Source of the DNA: Candidatus Poribacteria bacterium
GTDB taxonomy: Bacteria > Poribacteria > WGA-4E > PCPOR2b
NCBI GenBank assembly: GCA_027296925.1
Contig: JAPUIP010000415.1
Location: forward strand, 1-7,225
Length of the DNA stretch: 7,225 nucleotides
Direction of reading: 5' to 3'
A model generated the notes under the pieces. The model did no database searches. It saw only the letters and a program-made list of their open reading frames with translations, and was not told the origin of the DNA. Shown here in pieces: positions 1 to 6,093 of the stretch. A program made the translations under genes and the position numbers. Every line of letters begins with the position of its first letter. The first letter of the stretch is position 1.

Positions 1-2
1 TC

Positions 3-1001
3 TCGGCGATCGAGGAGTACTTTGCGCCGGTCCTCGTCGGCAAGAACCCCACCGAGATTGAGCGACTCTGGCAGGTGATGTATCGCCTGTTCTGGTGGCG
101 GCAGGGCGTGGTGATGAGCAGCGCTATCAGCGGAATTGATCAGGCTTTGTGGGACATTGCCGGCAAAGCTTACGGCCAGCCGGTTTACCGTCTTCTCGGC
201 GGACCATGCCGTGACCGTGTTCGGCTGTATGCCCGCGGAGATCTAGGCTTGCCATCGCAGGCAGAAGAGGCGCAAGCCGCTCTCGATGAGGGATTTACGG
301 GCTTCAAGTGGGGCTATGGCCCGACAGGCCGGCCGTTCGACGAAGCGGAGAACATCTGTGCGTCACACGACACCGCCCGTGCTATCGTGGACAAAACGGG
401 GGACCGACTTGAGCTCATGGTGGACTGCGCCGGGCTGTTTTCGCTGAACGGCGCAATGCGCTTGGTTCGCGGCTTGAGCGATTACCGGATGCTGTTCGTC
501 GAAGAACCGGTGTGTGTGGATAACCTCAACGAAATGGTGCAACTTCATGGTTCGGGGCTAGGCATCAACCTGGCCCTCGGCGAGCGGCTCTGCACACGCT
601 GGGCGTTCCGCGAGTTTTTGGAGCGACGAGCGGTGGACGTCGTGCAGCCGGATATCTGCCACGCCGGCGGCATCAGCGAACTCCGGAAGATTGCGACGAT
701 GGCGGAGGTCTACGGGGTCAGGGTCGCGCCGCACAATCCCTACGGTCCAGTTGCGTTGGCCGCAGCCGTGCATTTTGCCGCGGCGACGGGCAACTTCCTG
801 ATTCTGGAATACTGCCGCCGCACGCCGCTGTTTTTCCAGGTCCAAGAACAGAGCGTCACCATCGCAAACGGTCACGCGGAACTCCCGACAGCGCCTGGGC
901 TGGGCGTGGAGTTAGACGAAGCGCTGATCGACCAGCATCCGTATCAACCCCTTGAGATCCGGGAGTATTATGGCGCGGATGGATCGGTGCCATTGATCTG
1001 A
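3..1001 (+). CDS. Enolase-superfamily (mandelate racemase / galactonate dehydratase-like) enzyme, 5'-truncated by window edge
   Basis: The frame is open from the first complete codon at 3, so the internal GTG at 75 is not the true start. The visible 332 residues lack part of the N-terminal capping domain; the family is usually about 380-400 residues. The superfamily removes the proton alpha to a carboxylate using Mg2+, most often in sugar-acid dehydration. Visible landmarks in the C-terminal barrel: a lysine in FKWGYGP (codon 306-308); metal ligands Asp in LMVDCAG (423-425), Glu in FVEEP (501-503) and Glu in ALGERL (582-584); and a His-Asp dyad from QPDICHAGGISE (Asp 651-653) and VAPHNPYGP (His 732-734). 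The last two blocks resemble D-galactonate dehydratase, but the DxH general-acid motif of that enzyme reads DCA here, and the second lysine of a KxK motif is replaced. An acid-sugar dehydratase is likely; the exact substrate is unknown. It has no signal peptide in view and is probably cytoplasmic. A 249-nt gap separates it from the next gene. Confidence 0.9.
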   Translation, partial: SAIEEYFAPVLVGKNPTEIERLWQVMYRLFWWRQGVVMSSAISGIDQALWDIAGKAYGQPVYRLLGGPCRDRVRLYARGDLGLPSQAEEAQAALDEGFTGFKWGYGPTGRPFDEAENICASHDTARAIVDKTGDRLELMVDCAGLFSLNGAMRLVRGLSDYRMLFVEEPVCVDNLNEMVQLHGSGLGINLALGERLCTRWAFREFLERRAVDVVQPDICHAGGISELRKIATMAEVYGVRVAPHNPYGPVALAAAVHFAAATGNFLILEYCRRTPLFFQVQEQSVTIANGHAELPTAPGLGVELDEALIDQHPYQPLEIREYYGADGSVPLI

Positions 1002-1060
1002 ATGACGGTGAAACGCCTTGTAATTGAGAGAATCCTGTTATGCACACGCGACGCTATTTT

Positions 1061-1086
1061 CCGGCACCATCCTAAGGTGGCACCGG
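1061..1086 (+). repeat. Imperfect 26-nt palindrome / hairpin
   Basis: CCGG at 1061-1064 pairs with CCGG at 1083-1086. After a CA/CA internal loop, CCATC at 1067-1071 pairs with GGTGG at 1076-1080 (one G-U pair), leaving the loop CTAA. No T-run follows, so it is not a canonical rho-independent terminator. It could be an operator, an mRNA 3' end or processing structure, or chance. Confidence 0.4.
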
Positions 1087-1092
1087 CCTGGG

Positions 1093-1109
1093 TCTGGCAA
1101 TTGGCCAGA
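1093..1109. promoter_or_regulatory. Perfect 6-bp inverted repeat, possible operator
   Basis: TCTGGC at 1093-1098 and GCCAGA at 1104-1109 are perfect reverse complements around the 5-nt spacer AATTG. The 17-bp size and dyad shape are compatible with a repressor binding site upstream of 1251, but no regulator gene lies in this window and the motif matches no operator I can name. Confidence 0.25.
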
Positions 1110-1159
1110 AACAGGTCGAACTGATGGGGGACAATTAGCGTTTGAATCTCCTCCTCGGG

Positions 1160-1176
1160 CCCCCTAACTTTGGGGG
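1160..1176. repeat. C5/G5 inverted repeat with 7-nt loop
   Basis: CCCCC at 1160-1164 can pair with GGGGG at 1172-1176 across TAACTTT. The stem is pure G-C but has no trailing T-tract, so it does not look like an intrinsic terminator. It lies about 75 nt upstream of the next start codon. Confidence 0.3.
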
Positions 1177-1250
1177 GAACGCGCAGCAAATCCACAAAAG
1201 CAGCATTGAGATGAGGTTCACACAATTCCCGAAAGAAAGAAGGATACGCT

Positions 1251-2501
1251 ATGAAAATCACCAATGTTGAACTGACCTACCTGGATGTTCCCTTTACCCC
1301 TCACACCAACCAGCACATGCAGTATTGGCTGCCCCACTGGCGCATCGTCCAGCTCTGCCAGATCACCCTCGATAACGGCGTGGTCGGTCTGGGCGAGACC
1401 ATCCCCAACTACACCTGGGCGCGCGTTCCCGACGACATCGAAGGGCGAATCGTCGGGCGCGAAGGCGGCGATTTGCTGTGGGAGGATAGTCTGGGCGCCG
1501 GCGTACAGATGGCCCTCTTTGATGCGATCGGCAAGACCCTGAATGTGCCGGTCTACCGACTCCTGGGCACCAAGGTACGCGATTGGTCTCCACTCTCCTG
1601 GTGGGGGATGGACATGCCCCCAAATGACTGGGCGCAGCAGTGCGTCGATGCGGTTGCGCAGGGGTATATGTCCGCCAAACTCAAAGCCCGCACCTGGTAC
1701 GACCTGCATGCCGCACTCCAGGCCATTATCGAGCGTGTGCCACCACAGTTCAAGCTAGATTTCGATTTCAATGCGACGCTGGACAACGCCGCGAATGCCG
1801 TAGAGTTCCTCAAGACCCTGGAGCGGTACGAGCAGGTCGCCATGATCGAGAGCCCCATCCCGCAGGGCGATGTGGCTGGCAACCTCCACATCCGCGAGCG
1901 TATCAACCGTCCGGTGGCGATGCACTACGGCTCTCCGCCGATTATGACCACCTTGAGTGAGGACGTGGCTGACGGCTTCGTGATCTGCGCTGGAGCGTAT
2001 CGTCTGCTAAAGCAAGCAACGGTCAGCGAAGCCGCGAATAAACCCTTCTGGCTGCAACTCGTCGGCACGGGCATCACGACCACCTGGGCCGCGCATCTGG
2101 GTGCCGTGTGCGAACAGGCGAAGTGGCCGGCGATTACCTGCATGAACATCTGGGAGCACCAACTCATCACGGCGCCGATCGCGTTGCGCGGCGGATTCCA
2201 TCGCGTCCCAGAGCAGCCAGGGCTGGGAATCGAAGTGGATAGGGAGGCGCTGGAGAAATACAAGGTGGACTATTCCTTTGTAGACCCGCCACGCCATGTC
2301 TATCGTTACGCGCGCGCCAACGGCGAAGTGACCTACTACGGGTGCAGTAAACAGGAACTTCACAGGGTGTACCCCGGCGATGCGATGCCGGTGTGCGAAG
2401 CGGGCTCCACCCTAGACGTTGTGCCCGACGACGGTAGCGCGGCGTTCAAGGAACTGTACGAAGCGGTGCAAAATGGCAATACCGTGCGCCGGCTCGAATA
2501 G
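1251..2501 (+). CDS. Divergent mandelate racemase / muconate lactonizing enzyme family protein
   Basis: The 416-residue product starts at ATG 1251 with GAAGGA at 1239-1244; MKITNVE is a typical start for this family. The N-terminal capping domain covers roughly residues 1-110, including DNGVVGLGET at 41-50 and LNVPVYRLLG at 97-106, and the (beta/alpha)7-barrel follows. Canonical pieces remain: a KxK pair at K143 and K145, a DxN metal site at D172/N174 in LDFDFN, and E200 in MIESP. The third metal position, normally Asp or Glu, reads PVAMHYG (H225/Y226), and the usual Lys/GG and His region is replaced by DGFVICAGAYR and FWLQLVGTG. The family ending, EQPGLGIEVDREAL, is present, followed by about 70 extra residues. 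It is therefore enolase-superfamily by fold, but the chemistry may be altered or lost. The next gene follows after 27 nt, implying co-transcription. It is probably cytoplasmic, and the substrate is unknown. Confidence 0.9.
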   Translation: MKITNVELTYLDVPFTPHTNQHMQYWLPHWRIVQLCQITLDNGVVGLGETIPNYTWARVPDDIEGRIVGREGGDLLWEDSLGAGVQMALFDAIGKTLNVPVYRLLGTKVRDWSPLSWWGMDMPPNDWAQQCVDAVAQGYMSAKLKARTWYDLHAALQAIIERVPPQFKLDFDFNATLDNAANAVEFLKTLERYEQVAMIESPIPQGDVAGNLHIRERINRPVAMHYGSPPIMTTLSEDVADGFVICAGAYRLLKQATVSEAANKPFWLQLVGTGITTTWAAHLGAVCEQAKWPAITCMNIWEHQLITAPIALRGGFHRVPEQPGLGIEVDREALEKYKVDYSFVDPPRHVYRYARANGEVTYYGCSKQELHRVYPGDAMPVCEAGSTLDVVPDDGSAAFKELYEAVQNGNTVRRLE

Positions 2502-2506
2502 CCGGC
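2488..2506 (+). repeat. Hairpin across the stop codon of the divergent enolase-family gene
   Basis: GCCGGC at 2488-2493 and GCCGGC at 2501-2506 form a perfect 6-bp G-C stem around TCGAATA, spanning the TAG stop (2499-2501). There is no T-run after it, and the next Shine-Dalgarno (AGGAG 2517-2521) lies just downstream. If real, it would act in mRNA stability or relative expression of the two genes rather than termination. Confidence 0.35.
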
Positions 2507-2528
2507 AACCGAAATTAGGAGCAGCTTT

Positions 2529-4154
2529 ATGAATCGAAGAAATTTCCCGCAACCGCCAACTGAACCTCGCGTGTTTATGTTCGATGACGGCCGTCATGCC
2601 GCCAGCCTCTATCAATTTGAGCCACCCCTCGCCCCCGGCGATTTCACGCTCAATGTCGATCAACTGGTCGATAGCGGCGTGGATACCTTGATTTACTTCG
2701 CGGTGCTGGAGGGGGGCGTGGCCATGTATGACAGCCGCGTTGCACAGAAGTGGGGCGATAATGTCAGCAAATGGACACACACCGTTTGGTATCGCGCAGG
2801 GCGGAACATTCAGCAACTCGTCGCCGATGGCCACGACCCGCTGAAGCTGCTCTGCGATCGCTGTCACGAAAAAGGCATTTGGTTCATCCCCAGCAACCCG
2901 GTCACGCTTTCTGGCGGAGACCGGGCGACCGACGGAGGGCTGGGACGCAAGTCCGACTTCGTGTATGATCATCCCGAGTTTGAGGTCGGGGAGGAGGATG
3001 ACCCGCGTGCTTCGGACGTTTCACCGACCCGATTCAGCTTTTTGCATCCGGAGGTTCGGGAGGAACGGTTCCGGGTGTCCGAGGAATTACTTTCCCGCTA
3101 TGAAACCGATGGGGTTGAGTTGAACATGACCGACTTCGTTCCTTTCTGTAAATTTAGCGAGGTCGAACAACTCGCCCCGGTGATGACCAAATGGATACGT
3201 AACTTGCGCAGTGTGGCGCTGAAAGCCGAGCAGGAACAGGGACGCCGCAAGCGCATCTACGCCCGCATTCCGGCGCACCCGGATGCCTGGCGCGTACTTG
3301 GATATGATGTCCCCACGTGGGTTTCAGAAAAGCTTGTGGATGGCTTGATTTGTCAACCCGGCCTCACGCAGGGACCGGTAGATCAAGACCCCGATTTGTC
3401 GGGTGCGGTGGACTTGGTTCGCGGTACCGAATGCCGGGTGCTGGCAGCCTTCCAAAACTTGCTGGGCAGACAACGCAAGCAGTATGCAACCCCGCCGATG
3501 ATCTGGGCAGCGGCAGCAAATGCCTATGCCCAGGGCGTGGACGGCTTTGGGATTGCTGACGCGCATTGGACGCCGAACGGTTGGCCGTGGGGGCACGATG
3601 AATACCAGACACTGCGCCTCCTCGGTCACCCCGAAATGCTGGCGACGGCTGATAAACTCTACCGCGTTCGCTCTGAAACAAGGAGCGTCACAAAGGGTTC
3701 CACATGGGCGCCGGGCGTATCCCCTTCCCTCCCGCAGACGCTCATCGAAGGGGAGCCGGTGGCTGTTCGACTTCGGATCAGTGACGAACTGCAACGGTGG
3801 CACGCTCTTGAAAGAGTTGAGTCCGTTTGCCTGCGAGTGCGCTTGACGGGGCTTGAACCCTCGCTAAACGATGTCCGGATCGAACTCAACGGTCAGCAGC
3901 TTCCGGATTCCATTTTGCAACTCAACGATCTGACCTACCGTCTGATTAGCACGGGCGCCGTCGGACCCTACGGCTATGTGTATGAATACCACCTGACGCC
4001 CGAATACTATCCGAAACCCGGGCATAACACCGTGCAAATCACGCTGGTGAAACGCGACCCGAACATCGAGAATCCTTTTGAAGTCTATGACGTTGACTGC
4101 GCTATCCGGTACCGAGTGCATCGTCACTTCAAACGGGAGCCGATCGACTATTAG
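2529..4154 (+). CDS. Glycosyl-hydrolase-like TIM-barrel protein with C-terminal beta domain, unknown specificity
   Basis: This 541-residue protein starts at ATG 2529 with AGGAG at 2517-2521, seven nt upstream. No signal peptide or membrane segment is visible, so it should be cytoplasmic. Residues about 14-370 alternate strands and helices like a (beta/alpha)8 barrel: DSGVDTLIYF (48-57), HEKGIWFIPSNP (113-124), LHPEVREERF (172-181) and YETDGVELNMTDF (191-203). The arrangement of a 'hPEVRe' segment followed by 'Y..DGvelN' matches the general pattern of GH10-like/GHL and alpha-amylase-type hydrolases. That makes D194, E197 and D202 the candidate active-site acids; this is inference from pattern only. 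Residues about 395-541 are beta-rich with a lectin- or sandwich-like ending (PGHNTVQITLVKRDP). It sits between an acid-sugar enzyme and an aldo/keto reductase, with 25-27 nt gaps, so an intracellular role in breaking or modifying a sugar conjugate fits. I cannot assign a GH family. Confidence 0.8.
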   Translation: MNRRNFPQPPTEPRVFMFDDGRHAASLYQFEPPLAPGDFTLNVDQLVDSGVDTLIYFAVLEGGVAMYDSRVAQKWGDNVSKWTHTVWYRAGRNIQQLVADGHDPLKLLCDRCHEKGIWFIPSNPVTLSGGDRATDGGLGRKSDFVYDHPEFEVGEEDDPRASDVSPTRFSFLHPEVREERFRVSEELLSRYETDGVELNMTDFVPFCKFSEVEQLAPVMTKWIRNLRSVALKAEQEQGRRKRIYARIPAHPDAWRVLGYDVPTWVSEKLVDGLICQPGLTQGPVDQDPDLSGAVDLVRGTECRVLAAFQNLLGRQRKQYATPPMIWAAAANAYAQGVDGFGIADAHWTPNGWPWGHDEYQTLRLLGHPEMLATADKLYRVRSETRSVTKGSTWAPGVSPSLPQTLIEGEPVAVRLRISDELQRWHALERVESVCLRVRLTGLEPSLNDVRIELNGQQLPDSILQLNDLTYRLISTGAVGPYGYVYEYHLTPEYYPKPGHNTVQITLVKRDPNIENPFEVYDVDCAIRYRVHRHFKREPIDY

Positions 4155-4179
4155 GCAATAAAGGGCTCAAGGAGTTATT

Positions 4180-5184
4180 ATGGTAAAGACAGATAAGCCG
4201 GACATGCAACAACCTTCGCATCTGGTACGCTTTGGCAAAACCGATCTGTACGTGTCCCGCGTGTGTCAGGGGACTGCATTTCGCAACATGCCGCGAGCGG
4301 CGAATAACCCGATGGGGCTGCGCGTACTGCAACACTGTATTGATGTGGGTGTGAACTTCTTCGACTCCTCCAACGCCTACGGCTGGGGCGGTTCTGAGGA
4401 TGTGCTGGGCAAGGCGATTGCAGGACGCCGTGATCGAGTGGTTATCTGCACAAAAGTGGCGGCGTCTCATAAGCCGCCAACTGAAGACGCCGAAGCGAAG
4501 CCCGCTCGCTTTACGCGAGATTTTCTTTTCCGTCAGGCGGAAGGCAGTCTCAAGCGTCTCGGTACGGACTACATTGACCTCTACCTGCTCCATCAACCGG
4601 ATCAGAGCACGCCAGCGGCGGAAATCGTCGATTCGATGGATGCGCTGGTGCAAGCGGGCAAGATTCGGTACTGGGGCGTTTCCAACCATAGCGCCGCACA
4701 GGTAAGCGAATACGTCAAACTCGGCGAAAGCACAAGCAAGGCGCCGATTACCGGGATTGAAGATTATTACAATATCGCAGGAGAATCCCTGAATGACGCC
4801 GGTGAATCTCGTGTGCACCAACTGGAGCAGGAGATGTTTCCGGTATTGCGTCGTGCGGATTTGGGGCTCATGGCCTTTAGCCCGCTGGACACAGGGCACC
4901 TCGTGCCGGGGCGCAGTGTCCAGGCGGGGAGCCCGCTGTCAACGCTAATCGGGAACGTCGATGAGGTTGCTCAAGATTTAGGTGTGGGCCGCGCCGAGGT
5001 GTGCGTCGCCTGGGTGCTGACCCATCCGGAGGTGACCAGCGTGCTGGCTGGCGCCGAGCGTCCCGAACACGTTGAGGAAAATGTGGCGGGTACAAGACTC
5101 GTGCTCCCCGCCGAGGCAATCGACGTCCTCAGCGCCGCCAGTGAAGCTTACCGAAAGCAGAAAGCCGTAGAGGCGAACCGCTGA
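4180..5184 (+). CDS. Aldo/keto reductase family oxidoreductase
   Basis: The 334-residue product begins at ATG 4180, with AAGGAG at 4169-4174 five nt before it, and ends at TGA. Aldo/keto reductases use NADPH or NADH to reduce aldehydes and ketones (or the reverse) in a cytoplasmic TIM barrel. The full catalytic tetrad is present: D62 and Y67 in NFFDSSNAYG, K92 in VICTKV and H138 in LYLLHQPD. Other family blocks are LKRLGTDYIDLY (124-135), GKIRYWGVSNHS in the fifth-strand region, LMAFSPLDTGHL, and the C-terminal cofactor-binding region VTSVLAGAERPEHVEEN. Length and order are normal for the bacterial group that includes general-stress and YhdN-like reductases. Placement 25 nt after the TIM-barrel gene points to one operon, where it could interconvert a keto-sugar intermediate. 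The cofactor preference and substrate are unknown. Confidence 0.95.
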   Translation: MVKTDKPDMQQPSHLVRFGKTDLYVSRVCQGTAFRNMPRAANNPMGLRVLQHCIDVGVNFFDSSNAYGWGGSEDVLGKAIAGRRDRVVICTKVAASHKPPTEDAEAKPARFTRDFLFRQAEGSLKRLGTDYIDLYLLHQPDQSTPAAEIVDSMDALVQAGKIRYWGVSNHSAAQVSEYVKLGESTSKAPITGIEDYYNIAGESLNDAGESRVHQLEQEMFPVLRRADLGLMAFSPLDTGHLVPGRSVQAGSPLSTLIGNVDEVAQDLGVGRAEVCVAWVLTHPEVTSVLAGAERPEHVEENVAGTRLVLPAEAIDVLSAASEAYRKQKAVEANR

Positions 5185-5223
5185 TTTGCTGCATATTCAT
5201 TAACTGAAGCGAAGGAGGACCGC

Positions 5224-6045
5224 ATGTCCGCTCATTCCACGAACCATCAACTCCTCCGAAGTGTCAAGGCGCGCGTGCGCCGTAGCGGGCCCTGTCGTAG
5301 GCGACGGTACCGCTTCTGGTTTATCTCTCTCGCAGTGCATTTATGCCTGGCGCTTCTCTTGACGTATCTCACAATCGCGCCTAGATTTTCCGGGGAGATT
5401 ACTCCCATAAAAGTTAGCCTGCTTAAAGTTGAGCGGTCACCCGTTGTCCAAAATAGGCCGGAGGTCGAAACGCCGGTCCTTCTGCCCAAGCCCGTGCCCG
5501 CGCTTCACATCGCGTCAGCGTCGGTGTCAACGCAGGGCCGTTCTATTCGTATCCATCGCGGCAAATCTGCATTTCGATCCCCTCCGTTGGTAGCATCGAA
5601 GCGGCCCCCTGTTTTGCTGCGACAGAGACCCGTGGCCAAAGTTTCCTCTGCAGCCCCTACCATTCACGCCTCCACGGACTCCTTTGCCACAATAGCTTAT
5701 CTTCCCCTCCAGCCACATCCGCCTCTTGCCCCAGTTGGGAGCGGCCAGGGCACAAACGAAGGAGCGGCTCGCCATTCTGGGCGTGGCGCCTTCGTTCGAG
5801 GGAGCAACGCTCAAGTGCGTGTCAGCAGCCCTGTTGGACTGACTTCACTCGTTACTACCGAAGGTGCAGCCAATCTTGATGAGACGCTTGCCGATGTTGC
5901 CGATAACATCCCGCTGGGTAATGGCACTCTCGACCTGCCAAAAGGAACACCCGGAGCGATTATTCAGGGACGTGGCCGGGAGGTCATCGGCCACGTCAAT
6001 CTTGTTCGCTTTGAAGACCCCCTTCATCCGGATGCGGTCATATGA
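5224..6045 (+). CDS. TonB-like N-terminal membrane anchor and linker; probable 5' part of an interrupted TonB-DUF4159 gene
   Basis: ATG 5224 has a strong Shine-Dalgarno (AAGGAGG 5212-5218, five nt spacing). The 273 residues start with a very basic stretch (R17-R30) and one hydrophobic segment at about 31-51, the layout of an N-in inner-membrane anchor. Inside it, SLAVH places Ser35 and His39 four apart, as in the SxxxH pair of the TonB transmembrane helix that couples to ExbB/ExbD. A proline-rich, low-complexity periplasmic linker follows, then glycine-rich and NIPLGNGTLDLPKGTPG segments. The last 18 residues, from GHVNLVRFEDP, resemble the first beta strand of a DUF4159 domain. Translation stops at TGA 6043-6045, but the same frame reopens at once and encodes the rest of that domain. 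This is therefore most likely the front part of one gene carrying a nonsense interruption. If translated alone, it would give an anchored linker without its effector domain. Confidence 0.75.
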   Translation: MSAHSTNHQLLRSVKARVRRSGPCRRRRYRFWFISLAVHLCLALLLTYLTIAPRFSGEITPIKVSLLKVERSPVVQNRPEVETPVLLPKPVPALHIASASVSTQGRSIRIHRGKSAFRSPPLVASKRPPVLLRQRPVAKVSSAAPTIHASTDSFATIAYLPLQPHPPLAPVGSGQGTNEGAARHSGRGAFVRGSNAQVRVSSPVGLTSLVTTEGAANLDETLADVADNIPLGNGTLDLPKGTPGAIIQGRGREVIGHVNLVRFEDPLHPDAVI

Positions 6046-6053
6046 GGAAGCGG

Positions 6054-6087
6054 AATCGGAAATCTCCGATTTGGGGCAGGTCTGCCC
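6054..6087 (+). repeat. Two adjacent hairpins directly after the in-frame TGA
   Basis: AATCGGA (6054-6060) pairs perfectly with TCCGATT (6065-6071) around the 4-nt loop AATC. Two nt later, GGGCAG (6074-6079) is the reverse complement of CTGCCC (6082-6087) with only GT between, so about five pairs with a 4-nt loop are realistic. The pair starts eight nt after the TGA that splits the TonB-DUF4159 frame. The compact double palindrome resembles small dispersed repeats of the REP/MITE type. Alternatives are a structural element affecting readthrough or a chance structure. Confidence 0.5.
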
Positions 6088-6093
6088 TACCTC

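Larger units (their letters stand above)
1002..1250. other. 249-nt intergenic region with several inverted repeats
   Basis: This is the only sizeable gap inside the left gene cluster. I find no credible gene in it on either strand. It contains three short inverted repeats (1061-1086, 1093-1109, 1160-1176) and ends in a Shine-Dalgarno sequence, GAAGGA at 1239-1244, six nt before the ATG at 1251. I looked for a sigma-70 promoter and found only poorly spaced partial matches (TTGTAA at 1018, TTGAGA at 1025), so none is called. The gap probably separates two transcription units or carries the control region of the downstream three genes. Confidence 0.6.

Noticed and set aside
1160..1176. Rho-independent terminator after the first enolase-family gene.
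   Set aside because: The C5/G5 stem is followed by AACGCG, not a T-run, and lies about 160 nt after the stop codon.
968..1264. Minus-strand ORF of 98 codons across the intergenic gap.
   Set aside because: It overlaps the ends of both flanking genes, has no family features and no ribosome site, and its composition looks like random readthrough of a GC-rich gap.
4129..4899. 256-codon minus-strand ORF opposite the aldo/keto reductase.
   Set aside because: It is antisense to a gene with an intact catalytic tetrad and full-length family match; its translation shows no recognisable domain.
6040..6048. Reassigned TGA codon (Trp or Gly code) to explain the split gene.
   Set aside because: TGA ends the first enolase-family gene and the aldo/keto reductase at the expected family lengths, and TGG is used normally for tryptophan.
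6037..6082. Ribosomal bypassing (T4 gene 60 type) over the TGA, because a hairpin follows the stop.
   Set aside because: Bypassing needs matching take-off and landing codons. The codon before the stop is ATA, and no ATA occurs between 6046 and 6094. The alternative GTC pair (6037, 6080) lands in a frame that stops within a few codons.
6036..6082. GGTC direct repeats at 6036-6039 and 6079-6082 as a target-site duplication of an inserted element.
   Set aside because: Four bases is easily chance, and the 43-nt spacing is not a multiple of three, so removing one copy plus the insert would break the frame instead of restoring it.
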